A DNA stretch of 64,000 nt, taken from positions 1 through 64,000 of the forward strand of contig JADNRZ010000028.1 of the NCBI GenBank assembly GCA_015501605.1. The letters are read 5' to 3'. A program made the position numbers and the translations under genes. The notes beneath the pieces are model-generated. The model did no database searches. It was not told the DNA's origin and worked only from the letters and a program-made list of their open reading frames with translations. Below, piece by piece: positions 1 to 12,539 of this stretch; positions within the stretch are counted from its first letter, which is position 1; each line of letters starts with the position of its first letter. The stretch comes from Panaeolus papilionaceus (Eukaryota > Basidiomycota > Agaricomycetes > Agaricales).

Positions 1-84
1 GATGCGGTTCGGCGGCAACAGCTTAAGGCTCTGCTCATCGAGCATGCACCGAAATTCGTTGACAACGAATGTATATGTGGCTGA
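1..84 (+). CDS. Possible 3' end of a gene cut by the window edge
   Basis: Frame 1 is open from the first base for 27 codons and stops at TGA (82-84). The peptide includes RRQQLKALLIEHAPKFVDNE, which has the amphipathic composition of a genuine C-terminus. No family is recognised and the stretch is too short to be sure; it could be chance. Confidence 0.25.
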   Translation, partial: DAVRRQQLKALLIEHAPKFVDNECICG

Positions 85-3012
85 TGAAAGGGCAGTATCA
101 AATTCGATGTAGGGCTATCTCCTGCGAGCATCCAGGGTGGCAATGGAGAGATGTTCGAATGAAAGACACACGAGATATGTATGTATGTAAACCTGAACTT
201 GAGTAGCGCCGACCAGATCAGACGAGAAACATATGCCATTCACATCTTCTCGTTCCCTCGTTCCCTGATATCGCTCTTGCATTCTCTTCAACAAGGTTCC
301 TTACTAACTTGAAAATTATGCAATGCCATACCCATTCACTTTGAAACCACCCGTCCCCCGGTTCAAATCACGGAATTCGAGGACTGCATCGCACTACCCA
401 TGCACCAAACTCAATTCAAATGTCCTTCCCTTTCTTTCGAACCGCTGCCTCATGGGCATGTCGAGTCACGACCGCCTAGTCTTCATGCGCTCTGGAAAAG
501 ACGAAGTCTCAGGTTTAAAGGAAAGACTGGTGAGGAGCCAAAGTGAAATCAAGATGAGTCAATCATGTCGCATAAACAATAAAATGTATGGTACTCAAGG
601 GCACACACTACGAACAAGGGTGGATAAGAGGAAGGGCGTTGGGTTGATTGGGTTTGATGGTCGGCTCAAGTTCTCGACGTTGGTTAGGATCAAACAGGGA
701 CAAATACCAGCCTCCGCTTCACCCCATCCCGACGATTAGGTTCTGATAACGATATGTATGGACTCCCTAAAGGGATGAAACTGAATTAAGAGTCTGATAC
801 ATACGCTCGTTAAGATATTGAGTTTTACGGGGGAAAGCACGTCGAACACCGGAAGTTAGGTTGGTGTTAGTGCTCATTGGCCCACTCTCCTGTTTATTCG
901 AACAAGGGGATGCATGTCTCTTTTGTGTTTGAGGGATTCTGAATGAGAAATGTCAGGGGGTATAAAATAATGCCCAACAACAGACGACCAACCAGATATC
1001 ATACCGTTTAAACAGCATAATAAATTAAAGACAGACACCAACCAGACAACAAGAATCGAATAAATAAAATAAGCAGTTAACCATACGGGTTGGATTGATA
1101 GAAAAAAAGGAAAAGTGTGATGCCCGGGAGCTAATCAAAGTCCAAGTCTTCGTCGTACCAGGAGTTGTCGATCTTGAACAATGGGCAATACTCTGTATGA
1201 TCACATCATCTTGAACTACCACTTACATACGCTCTTTTACTGAACCAGCTCCCACAGGATGTTTAGCATATCTGAGCATTCCAGATCTCGGCCATTGACC
1301 AAGACCCCACGATTTCTGAATTGGCGCCATCAAAGTCCCAAACTGTAGTGACTAAGTGATGCGCCTTCGATGTCTTCTTTTGTTCTTTGACCTGCTGTAA
1401 ACAACATTTTCTCAAAAATATTCCCAGTGATGGGTTTTCTCTGGCGAACTACCTACGGTATGCAGATTCATGCATCATCCCTTGTATACTCATCCGCGTC
1501 TCTGATTCAGCCCCAGTCGTCAAGCATCACCGACAATGCTCCCTTCAGTCATAGTCGTTCCAGCTTTGTATATCCGTCGTTTCTCCCCTCAGCGTCAGCG
1601 TCGTCGGCACATCGTCAACGCTCTTTAACCCAGTGGAACCAGCACCAAATTCACACCCATCATCATTTACCAAGTTTTTCAAGATGCCTTTCAAATGGGT
1701 GTGATAGTCCTGTCATCTCATCTTGTCTTTGTTCAACTCACCAAAGGTGCTCAGGTCAAATGAACCTTTTTGATTCATATTTATGTACTTTGGTGTAGCG
1801 GTTCTGTATCAATGTCACGTTTTCGATCGTAGGACGGAGGAATGGTGGGACGTAGGTGCTTTTCATCGTCCACAGAGGACTGACTCAAGTATGTAGATAC
1901 GTCGTTATCCCACTCCCCTTGAACATATACCAAATACTTCACATTGAATTTCATGCATGAAGCATCAGAGAATGAACATTCCTACAAAGAGGCGCTATGA
2001 TCGCGAAAAGCAGATCTTAAACCTGGATTAGTAGGTGTGAGATCACGAACGGGGTGAGGTGAGTCAATAAATGAGGATAATGACCTGTTTGGGTATGGGG
2101 AAGGAATACAAAATGACCAGAATGTGATACACGACCAAGGCGGCACGACTCGAACAAGAGGCGCAAGGCATGAGCCGCTGAGGAAAAATGGGAAGAAGAA
2201 TATGTTGAGAAGTGATGTCAGGGACACCGACGGATCAACGGATCAGAGACGGGATGTCTCTGGTCCACTTTATCTTTCTATCTCTTTTCTCTTATGGACG
2301 GACAATCGTAATAATACAAAAGGTCTTTGTCGTATAGATTGTATATTAACCGTACACCTTCGTTCGGACACCTCAGTTCGTTAAACCTACGACTGAGGTG
2401 AGCCACTTTCTTTTAACCGTTTCCTACAAGACATTTATTAACGTATCTGTAGTATACTTGTCTTATTCTACAGGGATATCCACTTCAACAGAATACAGAG
2501 GACATTGTCCATAGAAAATAGTGTAAATAACAATCGACAAAGAGAGGAGATGCCAAGGGGCTCGTACTTTCAACATGGAGGTGGGTCAGATGTAAGCACT
2601 AGTGTTATAAACCGAACCAAGAAGATTGCGAGGCTCTAGGGGACGACGTATTTCGAGTGCTCTCCTCCAACTTTGGGTTGGTTAAGAACTAAAAGTTCCA
2701 AGGCGAGATCAATATTAGTCTACAGCGACATTTCTAAGTTCTTTTCACCAGAAGCTCGAGTGCAGTATTCCAAGGAGTAAACCCAACACGAATATATGTC
2801 AAGTCCCTTCCTCTTCCCCGACTCCAAGGTCTCAACAATCGTTCAACCACCTCAACTCGATATCCCGTTCAAAGTCAAACGTCTCCGAAACCACTCCAAA
2901 ATAAAAGAAAACGCGAAAAGCATCCATAAATATATCTACACGGCATACAACAAGACAGGCCATTTTTATTTACCCTACTCCCCTCACCTCAGTCAACTAA
3001 ATCGTCAGAATA
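85..3012. other. Stretch with no recognisable gene
   Basis: Only short open frames without family signatures are seen here, and splice-linked extensions of them do not produce convincing protein. The last few hundred bases lie just past the stop codon of the thiolase gene on the minus strand and probably hold its 3' untranslated region. Confidence 0.5.
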
Positions 3013-5021
3013 CTAATGCTCGCTAACAAAAACAGCAGCCATCCCCATCCCACTTCCGATACACATACTCGTCACAAACACCCTTCCACCCGTCTGCCTC
3101 GCAACCTGCATACCTGTCGCAACCTGTTGCGCACCCGTACATCCAAGCGGGTGGCCATTGGCAATAGCCCCTCCATTAATATTCACCTTCTCGTACGGGA
3201 TCTTCGAATGTTCAACGCTCATCACAGCCTGGCTGGCGAAGGCCTCGTTGATCTTGAAAAAGTCGATGTCGGATAGGGTGAGACCAGTGACTTGGAGGAC
3301 GCGAGGGATGGCGAAGGCAGGACCGATACCCATGACACGGGGAGCGACACCTATGGTGGCGGAATTGACACATTTGCCGATGATAGGGAGGCCGAGGCGT
3401 TGAGCAACAGAGCGGCGGGCGATAACGGCGGCGGCGACAGCATCAGAGACCGGGGAGGCGTTACCTGCGGGAAATAAGAGTTAGCATGAGTTGCGGGAAC
3501 GAGTTGAGGGATCAAGGAGGAGAGTAAAAAGATACGTGTATGGGAAAGGACGAAGGAAGCGAGAATGTTGGGGTAATAAATAAAGAATCGGGGATAAACG
3601 CGCGAAACAGTGAAGAGGTACGAATAGAACGGAACACAGATGAAGGGAAGAGAACATAAGGTAAAATATACATGCTCGTCGTCATTGGCTGAGTTAAAAA
3701 TCAAAGAAATTGGAATACACATGAAGAGGGGATTAAAAATTTAAAAAAAAATAATGAACGAGATAATAGTCGACGTGAAGATGAACTTGTTGTATATTGA
3801 GGGGCGTAAACAAGAAAAAAGGAAGCGATAAGATAGGAAAGAGCGTGAAAAACTGGGGATGCACACGTAGAAAGAGGGGAGAAGGGGAGAATAAGAACGT
3901 GTATTGGGTACACGGGTAGAAATGGGCAGATAGAGCAGGAAAAAATGACGAAGAGTAGACGAAAAAAGGGGAAAGGAAAGGAGGAGGCGCAGAGAAAATG
4001 AATAGAGAAAGGAAGGAGAACTCACCAGCATGGGTAGTACCATCCTTCGCGAAAGCAGGCTTGAGCTTGGCCAAGCTCTCAGCGGTAACACCATCCCTAA
4101 TACTATCATCCTGGTCCACGACAATCTCATGCTCCTTCTCCGTCTTGGGGTCAACGATCTTGGTCTTGATGGGGACAATCTCAGCCTTGAATTTGCCGGT
4201 CTTGTTAGCAGCAGCAGCCTTCTGAAAAGACTTTGCAGCGAAAGCGTCTTGGACTGCACGAGTGATACAGTACTCCTTGGCGACGTTTTCAGAGGTGATA
4301 CCCATGGGGAGGAGGCGGTCCTCGGTGTCCTTGTTTTCGAGGAGCTCGTCTGCAAACTCGGGAGCTGCGCCTGCGCCATAGCCAAAGGTCATGGACTCGA
4401 CACCGGCACCTGCGAAAAGAGGGTGGTTAGGACGGTGTTTGACGTGAAGTGGATGGGGGGAGGCAGGAGCAGGGTGCCAGGTAAGGCTCTTCATTCAATG
4501 GATGAGCGGGGAAGGGATGGGACCCACCCAGATCCACTACCGTGCCCCAACATCCCCAAAATAGAACATGAACACAAAACGACGACTCACCGATACCAAT
4601 ACCAATCTGCCTTGACCTAATCTCATTGGCGATTTGGCTGATCGCAGTCAAACCAGACGAGCACTACCTGTTGACGGTGTTGACGCTGGACTTGACAGGG
4701 ATGCCAGCGTGAAGAGCAGCCATGCGTGCTGCTGAGGTGCCACCTGCTGGTGGGAGAACGTTGCCGACAGAGATGTCCTCAATGAGCTTGGGGTCGAGGT
4801 TGATCTTGGTGTATGAGGCGCGGAGGACATGCAAGAGGATAACCTCGGGGCGGGTGTCTTTGAATCCACCCATTTTTTCCTGTGAAAACGAGTTAGATAT
4901 GGGCGCTGGGTGAGATGAAGCCGACACGTACCTTGCTGATAGCAGAGCGGACAGCAGAGACGATGACAACGTCGTCTGGGTGCTTCTCATAGAGAGCAGC
5001 TTTTCCGGTTTGAAGAGACAT
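3013..5021 (-). CDS. 3-ketoacyl-CoA thiolase (acetyl-CoA acyltransferase), with an in-frame stop
   Basis: Thiolase of fatty-acid beta-oxidation, which splits 3-ketoacyl-CoA with CoA to release acetyl-CoA. Four exons on the minus strand fit canonical GT-AG borders: 5021-4932, 4879-4591, 4409-4026 and 3464-3013, phases consistent, 404 residues, close to the usual size. Visible motifs are DVVIVSAVRSAI near residue 20, VNR-stop-CSSGLTAI at 99-110 (nucleophilic Cys 103), NEAFASQAV, the GHPLGCTGAQQ histidine motif, and CIGSGMGMA near the end. Codon 102, normally Gln, is TAG (4666-4664). It could be a real null allele, a sequencing error, or read through or edited. No PTS2 is obvious at the N-terminus and the C-terminus (SEH) is not a standard PTS1, so peroxisomal location is not shown. 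Family identity is very sure; integrity is not. Confidence 0.9.
3465..4025 (-). other. Unusually long intron 3 of the thiolase gene (561 bp)
   Basis: The intron starts GTGAG after codon GCT-G and ends CCCGCAG before GT-AAC, joining Gly in the THAGNASPVSD motif, so both borders are fixed by protein conservation. It is about ten times longer than intron 1 (52 bp) and strongly pyrimidine-rich on the coding strand. No protein or RNA signature is seen inside. Confidence 0.75.
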
Positions 5022-6847
5022 GGTAGAGATGATAATGGGAGGGTGGAGGTACGAAGAAGAATGCGATTCTGGGGACGGAGCGTGTTTTTAAGCACCGAGC
5101 AATGGTGGATGCTGTTTACCCAGTAACAGACGAAACAAATCACATGCTTCGACCGCTCAACAAGTTACCGTGACCGAGAAGCCATTCAAAACTAAGCAAA
5201 GTAGCGACGCCAGGATTCAGACCCTTCATAGGACGGATATTTTACTGCGAATTTACAAGATATAACGAATAAGGACAAAATAAATAAATAAAATACAAGG
5301 CGAACTTACGAAGAACAGTCCCCAGAAAACGAGGCCTCGTCGCCACCTCCAATCATGTCCCCCGCTGCTAAAGGTACCCCAAATTCGGACGAGAGCACAT
5401 GATTTATGCAGGAAATGCACGATTTTTGCCCTGGAAGGTAGCTTGAGGAAACAGAGTTGTATCTGGTGACGATGCACGCGAGGAAGGAGGTGGAGAGAAT
5501 GCAACCTTGATGTGCCCAATTGGGACAGTAAATCAGGAAAAACAAGCACTGGTCAATAACGCGTCAATATCGTATAGCGCGTTCGCGGGTGATTATAAAG
5601 TTTTGGGATGATTTAGGACCACAAGAATAGTCGGCTGGCATACTAGAAATAGTGGAGTTTTATAATCCGTTAAAATCTGTGAGCCAGGATGCTACTGAAT
5701 AAAACATGAATACGTCGGGCGACGATACGAATTCGCCGTCATTGAATGATCAAAGCTGCAACTGACGGTCCAGGACGGCCCAGTGGAATCGGTTATGTCA
5801 AGAGATGAACTTCAGAGATTGGTATAGAGTCCGATTTTCAGGAGTATGCATTGAAGCACAGTGATATCCGTGGAGTAAAATTAGACAAGATCAAGCGAGT
5901 CCACTGTCCAAGCTGTGTTGCATCCTGCTAAGTAGAAAGCTACATCATTCAACGAGTCAGAATATGACCATGCCGACGCAGGTGAGTTAGCAACGTTTTC
6001 ATCTTCCCTGCGTACTCGTCTTAATGCCCACAAAGAGTTTTCGCACTGGCAATGCCTCGAGTTATCCTCCTGGCTTTTCATTAATATTGATAAAACTTGT
6101 CTCCTCACGACTGCACGCTCTTCATCTCTTTGAAAGTAACGACCACGATCTCAAACGATGACTTTTGTGCCCTCCCTGAACATAACACACCGCAGCCATC
6201 CAATTTCGCTTTTTCAGGTTTATCCACTCACTCAACTCGTCTTAAACGTTCCTCTCATTTCTTATATATCTCTACTTCGTGATTCAACTCTTTAACACGT
6301 ATCATCATGAGAGCCAATTCCTCACCAGCAAAATCAAAGTGGGCGAATGGCATGGAGAGGGGTCATGAGGCGAGCGTCCACTGTCATTACGACCCCAATG
6401 TCTAACCGAAAACAAAACTGTATTACACAATTAAAACTAAAGTACATCAAGAACGAGATTATAAATCCGATTCTATGAAATAGCACAACGAAATTGAAAC
6501 GATAGACGAGGAAATGTGTCAAAGAAAGAAGATGGACGAGTACACGAGGGAAAGAAAGAGGGATGAGATGAAGATTATAGAGAGATTAAACCAAGAACTA
6601 TCACGAGGTCAGATAGGCAAGTGAGTGAGATTGAAACCAGGACGGAAACGAAATGAGAGTTTAAAAGAGTTGAAAAGAATGATATGACACGAAAATAACA
6701 GGAAAAGGAGACGGAGAACGAGCAACGCTGTTTACGCGTAGCCTTGGCGCGTTCACTGGTCAATGAAGCTGGAGCTTTCGGACCAAGATACACCCCACTT
6801 GCACCCTTCTCTCCACCTCCACCTCTCACACTGCCCTCGTGATCCTG
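5022..6847. other. Intergenic region between thiolase and Slm1-like gene
   Basis: The part next to 5022 should hold the thiolase promoter; no specific motif was identified. Around 6358-6405 a ~45-bp piece (GGGGTCATGAGGCGAGCGTC) recurs at about 41490-41535 (GGAGTCATGAGGCAAGCGTC), so it belongs to a dispersed repeat. The 3' extension of the Slm1-like reading frame (to about 6735) also lies here. Confidence 0.45.
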
Positions 6848-9362
6848 CTAGGATCCCTCCACATCATGATCCACCCCAACGCTCTGTCGCGACTGCGCAG
6901 AATACTCACTCTGCTCACGCTGAGGGCGCTGGTGATTTCCATCGCCTACATCGTAGCCTTCAACATGTTGTTGTTGAGCAAGCTTATGACGAACGCGCTC
7001 TTCAGCGAGAGAGAGCTCGTTGGTGTCAGCTTGATCGGTGGAAGGAGCGTGGGGGAAGGGATGACTGGTGGATGGTGGGCAGTGAGCGTATGAGCCAGGC
7101 ATGGGGACGTTCTTGTCAAGCTGTTAAATGATGGTTAGTAAGTGCGTTGATGAGGGAATAGTGGCGAGGAACGGGGCATGGAGAATATAAGATAGACAAG
7201 ATAACAAGCAACTATACCAAGCGAAGAAGGAGGAGCAGACAAAGGGGAACCAAAAAACAAGGAACGAGCGTGAATGTGAACGTGTATGAACAAGGAGCTA
7301 AAAACGAAGGAGAAAAAAAATAAAGAGATGGACGCCACGCCCAGATAGAAGATAGGGTAGTCATGAAAGTCAAACAACGACATTAGAAGAGGGATGATCA
7401 CTCCAGCATGATGGCCTGCATTGGCCAGGTGAAACAAGAAGAGATGATAAAAAAAAGGTGGAAGAGCATATAGCAAGAACGACGCCGACGAACACCTCAG
7501 AATAAAGAGAAAGGATAAACGAATAATCAGGCGGCAACTCCTGATACCGACTCCGCCTCCTCATTATCAACAACCTCAACGCCCCTCTCCTCCTCAACAC
7601 TGCTGCCCTCATGGTCATGGTCTATTTTTCCACCCACAACCTGTCGCACCCTCTCTTCCGCCACCTCCAATTCCTTAAACTCTTCCTCCTCTTCCATCTC
7701 CTCCTCCGTATACCCCACACTCCGGACGGCCTGCTCAACGAGGCCCTTCTTATCCACCACGTCACTCGCAACGAGGTAGCGCGACACAGCATCCTGATAT
7801 CTTTCCACCACTCCATGAGCTCTTCATGACTACGTGCGCGGAATGAGAATGCTTTGGCGTTGCCACCACCACTGAGGGAGGTGCTGGGTGATGAGCCGCC
7901 GAGTGGGGTGCTAAAGAGACCTTTGGGAGAGCCTATCTTCCCACTCGTACCCAAACCATCCTTCTCCAAGGGTGAAATTGGGGAGAAAAATAGAGAAAAG
8001 GTGGGTTGAGTAGACGCTTGGACCTGGGATGCGAAGACGCGAATTCGTGGAGGAAACCAGCGGGGGGGAGGATGAAATAAGCTGATGCCCGGTTGCGCGT
8101 GAACCGTTTCTTGCGCTCCAGATGGCCAACGTGGAGCGGTTGAACACACAGCTCGTCCATGAGCGGCCACCTGACCAACTCAGCGCTCCTCAGAGGCGTC
8201 TCGGGATCCAAAAGACACTCTCCCTCCGTCTCGGGGTCAAGATTAGACATGTGAGCCGCAGCTTGACGATAGACGGCTTGAGACGCGGCTGATGCAGGGA
8301 TTGCCACTCGTCGAACGTGGCCCAGGCGGATTGGATAGCTCGTACGATGCCGCCTTCAAAGTGGGCAGAGTTTTGTTGCATCATAACGATGGACTTTTGA
8401 AGGAGGTTTTCTTCGAGGACTTGACGCGTGAGTTGGCGAGAAACAGCTTGGTTGACGATGTAACTAATGGAAGATGAGAAGGGGGGTTATAGATGGAGAA
8501 GTGAGAGACGTACGGGTCCGATTTGGCTTGGAGGTTCATAGGTGTGTTCTTGAACGTTGAGATAACGTTGGCGAGTTGACCGACGAGCCTGGTAGACTGC
8601 TCTCTCTCCTTCGCAATGGACGCGGCGAGTTTGCCGTGTCTTGTTGAACATTCTATCAAGGGTCGGTTTGAGAAAATGGTGGAAAGTAAGACATATGATG
8701 AGCTCACCTTGATGTGGGCTTTAATCTCCGTCCTGAGTCTGAAGATGTTGAACGATAGATCTATCTATCGTGCGTCCCAGATCGGCGTGTTGATCAGCGA
8801 TGATGCGGGTTTTGTCGCGGATGGTGTAATAGATATCCTACAGAATTATTAGTAACACGTAGAGAGCAAATAATACAAAGAAAAGACAAGGAAAATGGTG
8901 TCGGAATGGGGAGATGGAACGAATAGTGGATAAACATGGGTGAAACATCGACTTACCTGCAGACCACCTTCACCGAGGAACTGATTTCCCGACCTAAACG
9001 GCACCTGGATGACAGTAGAGAGTTTGGACATCTCTCTCGGAGTATTATTCTCAATACCTGCGATTCCCTAACAGCAATTCACCAAAGTTAGACCAGATCA
9101 AGAAGTAGAACAACGCGACTCACCTCCAAATAAGAGCACAACTGCTTCACCATAACCTTCCATGCTAAAAATCCCTCAATCAACACATCTGCTTGCCTCA
9201 AATCGTTCAAACCGATGTTCTTCTTGATCAAGCTGGCAATTCTGGATAACGTAGAGGTCCTAGACCGGCCTGAGGTGACTGAGTGGGCACTGGCTGATCT
9301 TCCTAACCCTGTGTGTTCTTTCAACCATCTCTGTGACTCTAAAACCGCTGCCAGCGGAGTAC
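6848..9362 (-). pseudogene. Slm1/Slm2-like F-BAR and PH domain protein gene, decayed
   Basis: Relatives bind phosphatidylinositol-4,5-bisphosphate at the plasma membrane and act with TORC2 and calcineurin. Conserved exons, on canonical borders, are 9362-9124 (ADVLIEGFLAWKVMVKQLCSYLE), 9067-8957 (VIQVPFRSGNQFLGEGGLQ), 8837-8708 (DIYYTIRDKTRIIADQHADL), 8652-8514 (STRLVGQLANVISTFKNTPM), 8463-7548 (QQNSAHFEGGIVRAIQSAW, then the PH part GHLERKKRFTRN and ARSHEELMEWWKDIRML) and 7120-6848 (DKNVPMPGSYAH). Frame must change about five times to follow the homology, near 8740, 8633, 8298, 8015 and 7784, each fitting a 1- or 2-base deletion. A TAG at 6850-6848 is followed in frame by more protein-like sequence (GVYLGPKAPASLTSERAKAT). 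The first exon was not found. Either a pseudogene or an indel-rich assembly; the indel-free thiolase next door favours a pseudogene. Confidence 0.75.
7121..7547 (-). other. Long pyrimidine-rich intron of the Slm1-like gene
   Basis: The proposed donor is GTATCA at 7547 and the acceptor TTAACAG at 7121, 427 bp, far longer than the 44-119-bp introns upstream. The coding strand is pyrimidine-rich, like the long thiolase intron. The donor is less certain than the acceptor, because an open frame continues a few codons past it to a TGA. Confidence 0.45.
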
Positions 9363-12016
9363 CTTGGGGACAAAAATGAGAAATAATGGGGATAAATGCG
9401 AGGTGGGGAGGAAAGAAAGAGGGTTTCAACATTCAATGATCAACAATGGACGCCAGGGGGTTCTTTCTTCACATAGAGTTAACGATCAAGTAGGGGGAAA
9501 TGACATTTGGTATCGGAAGTACACTGAAAATGACGAGCCTATGATAGGTTAGTCAGGGAAGGTAAAAAAACGAACGATGGTACTTGCATAAAACTACATG
9601 AGGCCACTTGAAAATCCAACACACACACAACCTTCCACTATGGTCCCTTAGACATGTCGTAGTCTGTCAGCTCATAATCCTGCAGCCAAAAAGAGAGGGA
9701 TAGAGAAGGGGTCGAGATGAGAGATAGGGTTTGTTGACCTCAGGCGCTGCGCGACGATGATGGTGGTTTGGGATCAAACCCTGATGAACGGCGTTGACGT
9801 CTTGATGCAGAATTCAAACACCAATATGTAAATAAATTCCCACCCGTTGTCGACATTTTGTACATTTTCCGTTGACAATCCTCCACCACATGCCTCACTT
9901 TGGCTATGAACTCATCATATCCCTGCACTCATCGAACCTCTTTCCCTTTAAAGGGAATGCAGATAGCCGTTCGTGAAGAATATGCAGAAAATCAGAGCAC
10001 CGAGGGTTAATAGACGGAGGATGGTCGGTGTTGAGCATAACATAGTTCATACTGATGGGGGAAATGATTAGCCACGGAAGACAAGTTCGAAGGGACGAGG
10101 GAGGTTATCAGTGGTATTACATTGCGGTCGACGGCGGAGGTGTACTCCGAGTAATGCTCCGAGTAGAAAAATATATGATGTTATTGAAGAGGATCAGTGA
10201 GCGGGGGAGTTATGAAGGTGGTTGGTGGTTACTTTTCAAGAACGGAGCACTATGTATCACATGCAGAAATACTCGGAGGTTTAAGAGGCGGGCAGAGGAG
10301 TAAATGAGGACGAACATCAGACAATAATTCTAGCTCTACGAGTGTTCTGAGACGAATGGTACGATCTGTGGGCTGATAACGAAGTCGACTGTGACCTGAA
10401 CCTGATGTATTTCGTAATCTGGGGACATACTACATATACTACAAATGAGTGGATACTGTTATACAGACACGGATATAAGTCTGTAAGCAACATTGGGCAG
10501 TGGAATAGTAAGATAAACTGGTCATTAACCCGTTTGGTGTTGTGGCGGCTGGTAATAATGATTAGTAACTATGTGCGCTCTGCTAGAGCCGCATCTGGAA
10601 GGGATTAAGACCAATGGTTAAAATATCGATGCTGATGGAAGCCGTGTGCGTCTGTGACGCGAAAATGGAGCGGTTACGGGTACAGATGAGCATGCTACTC
10701 ATCGCGGGGCGTGGGTAGGTGAATATGTTCTGAATAAAATGCGGTAGAACAAATGGACAGAGTGGATACACAAAAAATTCAGTGCAATCGCGCATGGAGC
10801 GACTCGGAGTGACGGCGGAACATGGCCAAAGGACGCGCTCACTCATTCATGATACATTTCTGTCTAGGAAGAGTTTTACCGTTACAGTTAAACACACAAA
10901 CGAAGACACGGCATGACATAATGCGATAAATAGAAGATGGGCTCACCCATGGGCAACTCAAGCTGTCTCCGAGTCCACCATGCCCCTGCCCTTCATCACA
11001 AGCTTCTGGTTTTATCTTCATGACTGTCGAGATTGAAACGACGAAGGCTATATGCCCATTAAAAAGTGAGGGTTAAGACTCGTGAATGAAAGGGTTAATA
11101 TCCTTCGTGCTTGCAACAATACCTAGAGGGTAGATGTTGGCGTTGATGTTGTTCTCCGGGCAGAAGTCTTGGTGAGTCGACGAAAGCTGTGTGGTGGTTG
11201 GCCCAGCAACGAAACTTGTCCAGACTGTGACATGTAGCGATGCTGAAGCTGTTGTCGTTGAAAATCATGGATGGTGAATGTGAAAGGAAGTGTTTCTGCC
11301 ACGATGTGGGTGGTGGTTTGAAATGGGAACAAATGCAACTCGAGGAATGAGCGAAGACAGAGAAAGGAAAAGGAGCTGTGGGACTCGGGAGCCACCTATG
11401 TCTCCACCCTAGCGTTTGAACGAATGGACAAGAAATGCGAAGGAAACGATGATATGAAATGAATGTGTTCTCACTGACGTGAACATCCGTCGGCCAAACC
11501 CGAACAAGCCACACGGACGTACAGCGGAGAACGATGAGGTGGATACATGCAGAACGAAGTCCTGTTGAGAAAGGGGAGGATTATTGAGCAATATGGGACC
11601 CTGGCAATGAAAAAGAAGGGATGTGAACGCAGAAGTATTTGTTCCAGTGAATATGAAGGTGTATGGAGTACTTGACATCGTCAGGCATGGTCAGAGGCAC
11701 AATGGAAGTTGGGGATGGAATAGGTTGCAGCAGGAGGAGCAGCAGTGCTCGGAGGAGTATAAGAAGGTCCAGATGGACGAGCATTGGACAGAGGTACGGA
11801 GTGAGTCGGAGCGGCGGATTGAATAGTGGTACTAGATGCCAACGCTGTTCATCAGCTGCTCTGATGCCCTTTTCATACCGACTCCGTCCCTCCCTCTGAC
11901 CCACCATCTGTGCTTCCTCCACTATGCGACGCACTCTCTGATGACTTTACACATTGTGTTCTCCGCTCCTTCAACCTTTGTTCCATTATCTTGTGTTCCT
12001 TCAACACACGTGCCAT
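9363..12016. other. Intergenic stretch with traces of dispersed repeats
   Basis: The missing first exon of the Slm1-like gene should lie at the left edge. A segment at about 9748-9860 resembles 49694-49810 (shared CGACGATGATGGTGGT and AATTCAAACACC), and a segment at about 10540-10705 resembles 60445-60625 (shared TGTTGTGGCGGCTG and GTTACGGGT). The rest shows no recognisable gene. Confidence 0.4.
10540..10705 (+). repeat. Dispersed repeat, copy 1 (second copy at 60445-60625)
   Basis: Both copies share TGTTGTGGCGGCTG at the left and a GCG(A/G)TTACGGGT segment followed by a GAGC and CTGCTCATC-like stretch on the right, with diverged sequence between. Family and ends are unknown. Confidence 0.4.
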
Positions 12017-12189
12017 CTCTATTCGCATCAGCACATTGTTCACCCGCCGAGCGCTTTTGGTTTCCGGATATTCGACTATTTTCTTTCTATTTCCATGATT
12101 TTCTATTATTTACATATATCATGTACTTATTTTACAATGAATACAATATTTTTTCCACCCTCATATTTTCGTGTTCCATCTTTGTATTC

Positions 12190-12222
<33 letters not shown>

Positions 12223-12472
12223 CCCGTGCCCGTGTACACCTTCATCAGCGCTTATTTCCGTCATTTTCGTTGTCTTCGTCCTCTGTCTTCATCTCGTTTC
12301 ACCTCACACTCACCTCACCTTCCCATCTCTTCATTTCTCTCACATATCGACCCCACGAACTCATACTGCGCGTCTTATCTTCCTGTTCCATCCAACTATC
12401 TCATCCCCCAGCCCACCTTTATCACCACTGGCACTCACCTTTTCACTCAGATATCCCCACGTGCACATCAAC
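12017..12472 (+). repeat. Dispersed repeat R1, uninterrupted copy
   Basis: This CT-rich ~455-bp segment matches, in opposite orientation, 23812-23654 plus 22659-22386. Shared landmarks include CATCAGCACATTGTTCAC, ACAATGAATACAA, CCACCCTCATATT, TGTACACCTTC, GACCCCACGAACTC and CACATCAAC. Because the other copy is split by a solo-LTR-like insertion, this copy serves as its empty site. No coding function is seen. Confidence 0.7.
12191..12222 (+). repeat. GTGTTC hexanucleotide microsatellite
   Basis: Five GTGTTC units plus two bases, perfect, lying inside repeat R1. The matching position of the other R1 copy has no expansion, so the array arose after the copies separated. Confidence 0.85.
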
Positions 12473-12539
12473 ATCTCTGACAGGTCCGATCCAATCCCTT
12501 CTCTCTACTCTCTGTCCCTGTCCCCAGCATCCTTCAATC

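Noticed and set aside
323..739. A 138-codon open frame on the plus strand
   Set aside because: No family pattern and no splice partners, and its composition looks like noncoding sequence read by chance.
3733..4494. Continuous minus-strand frame running through thiolase exon 3 into the following intron
   Set aside because: Thiolase homology stops exactly at a GTGAG donor and resumes at 3464, so the extension is intron read as protein.
4664..4669. Possible splice donor AG|GTAGTG that would remove the stop in the thiolase
   Set aside because: Splicing there would also remove the catalytic cysteine and the conserved sequence after it, which is intact.
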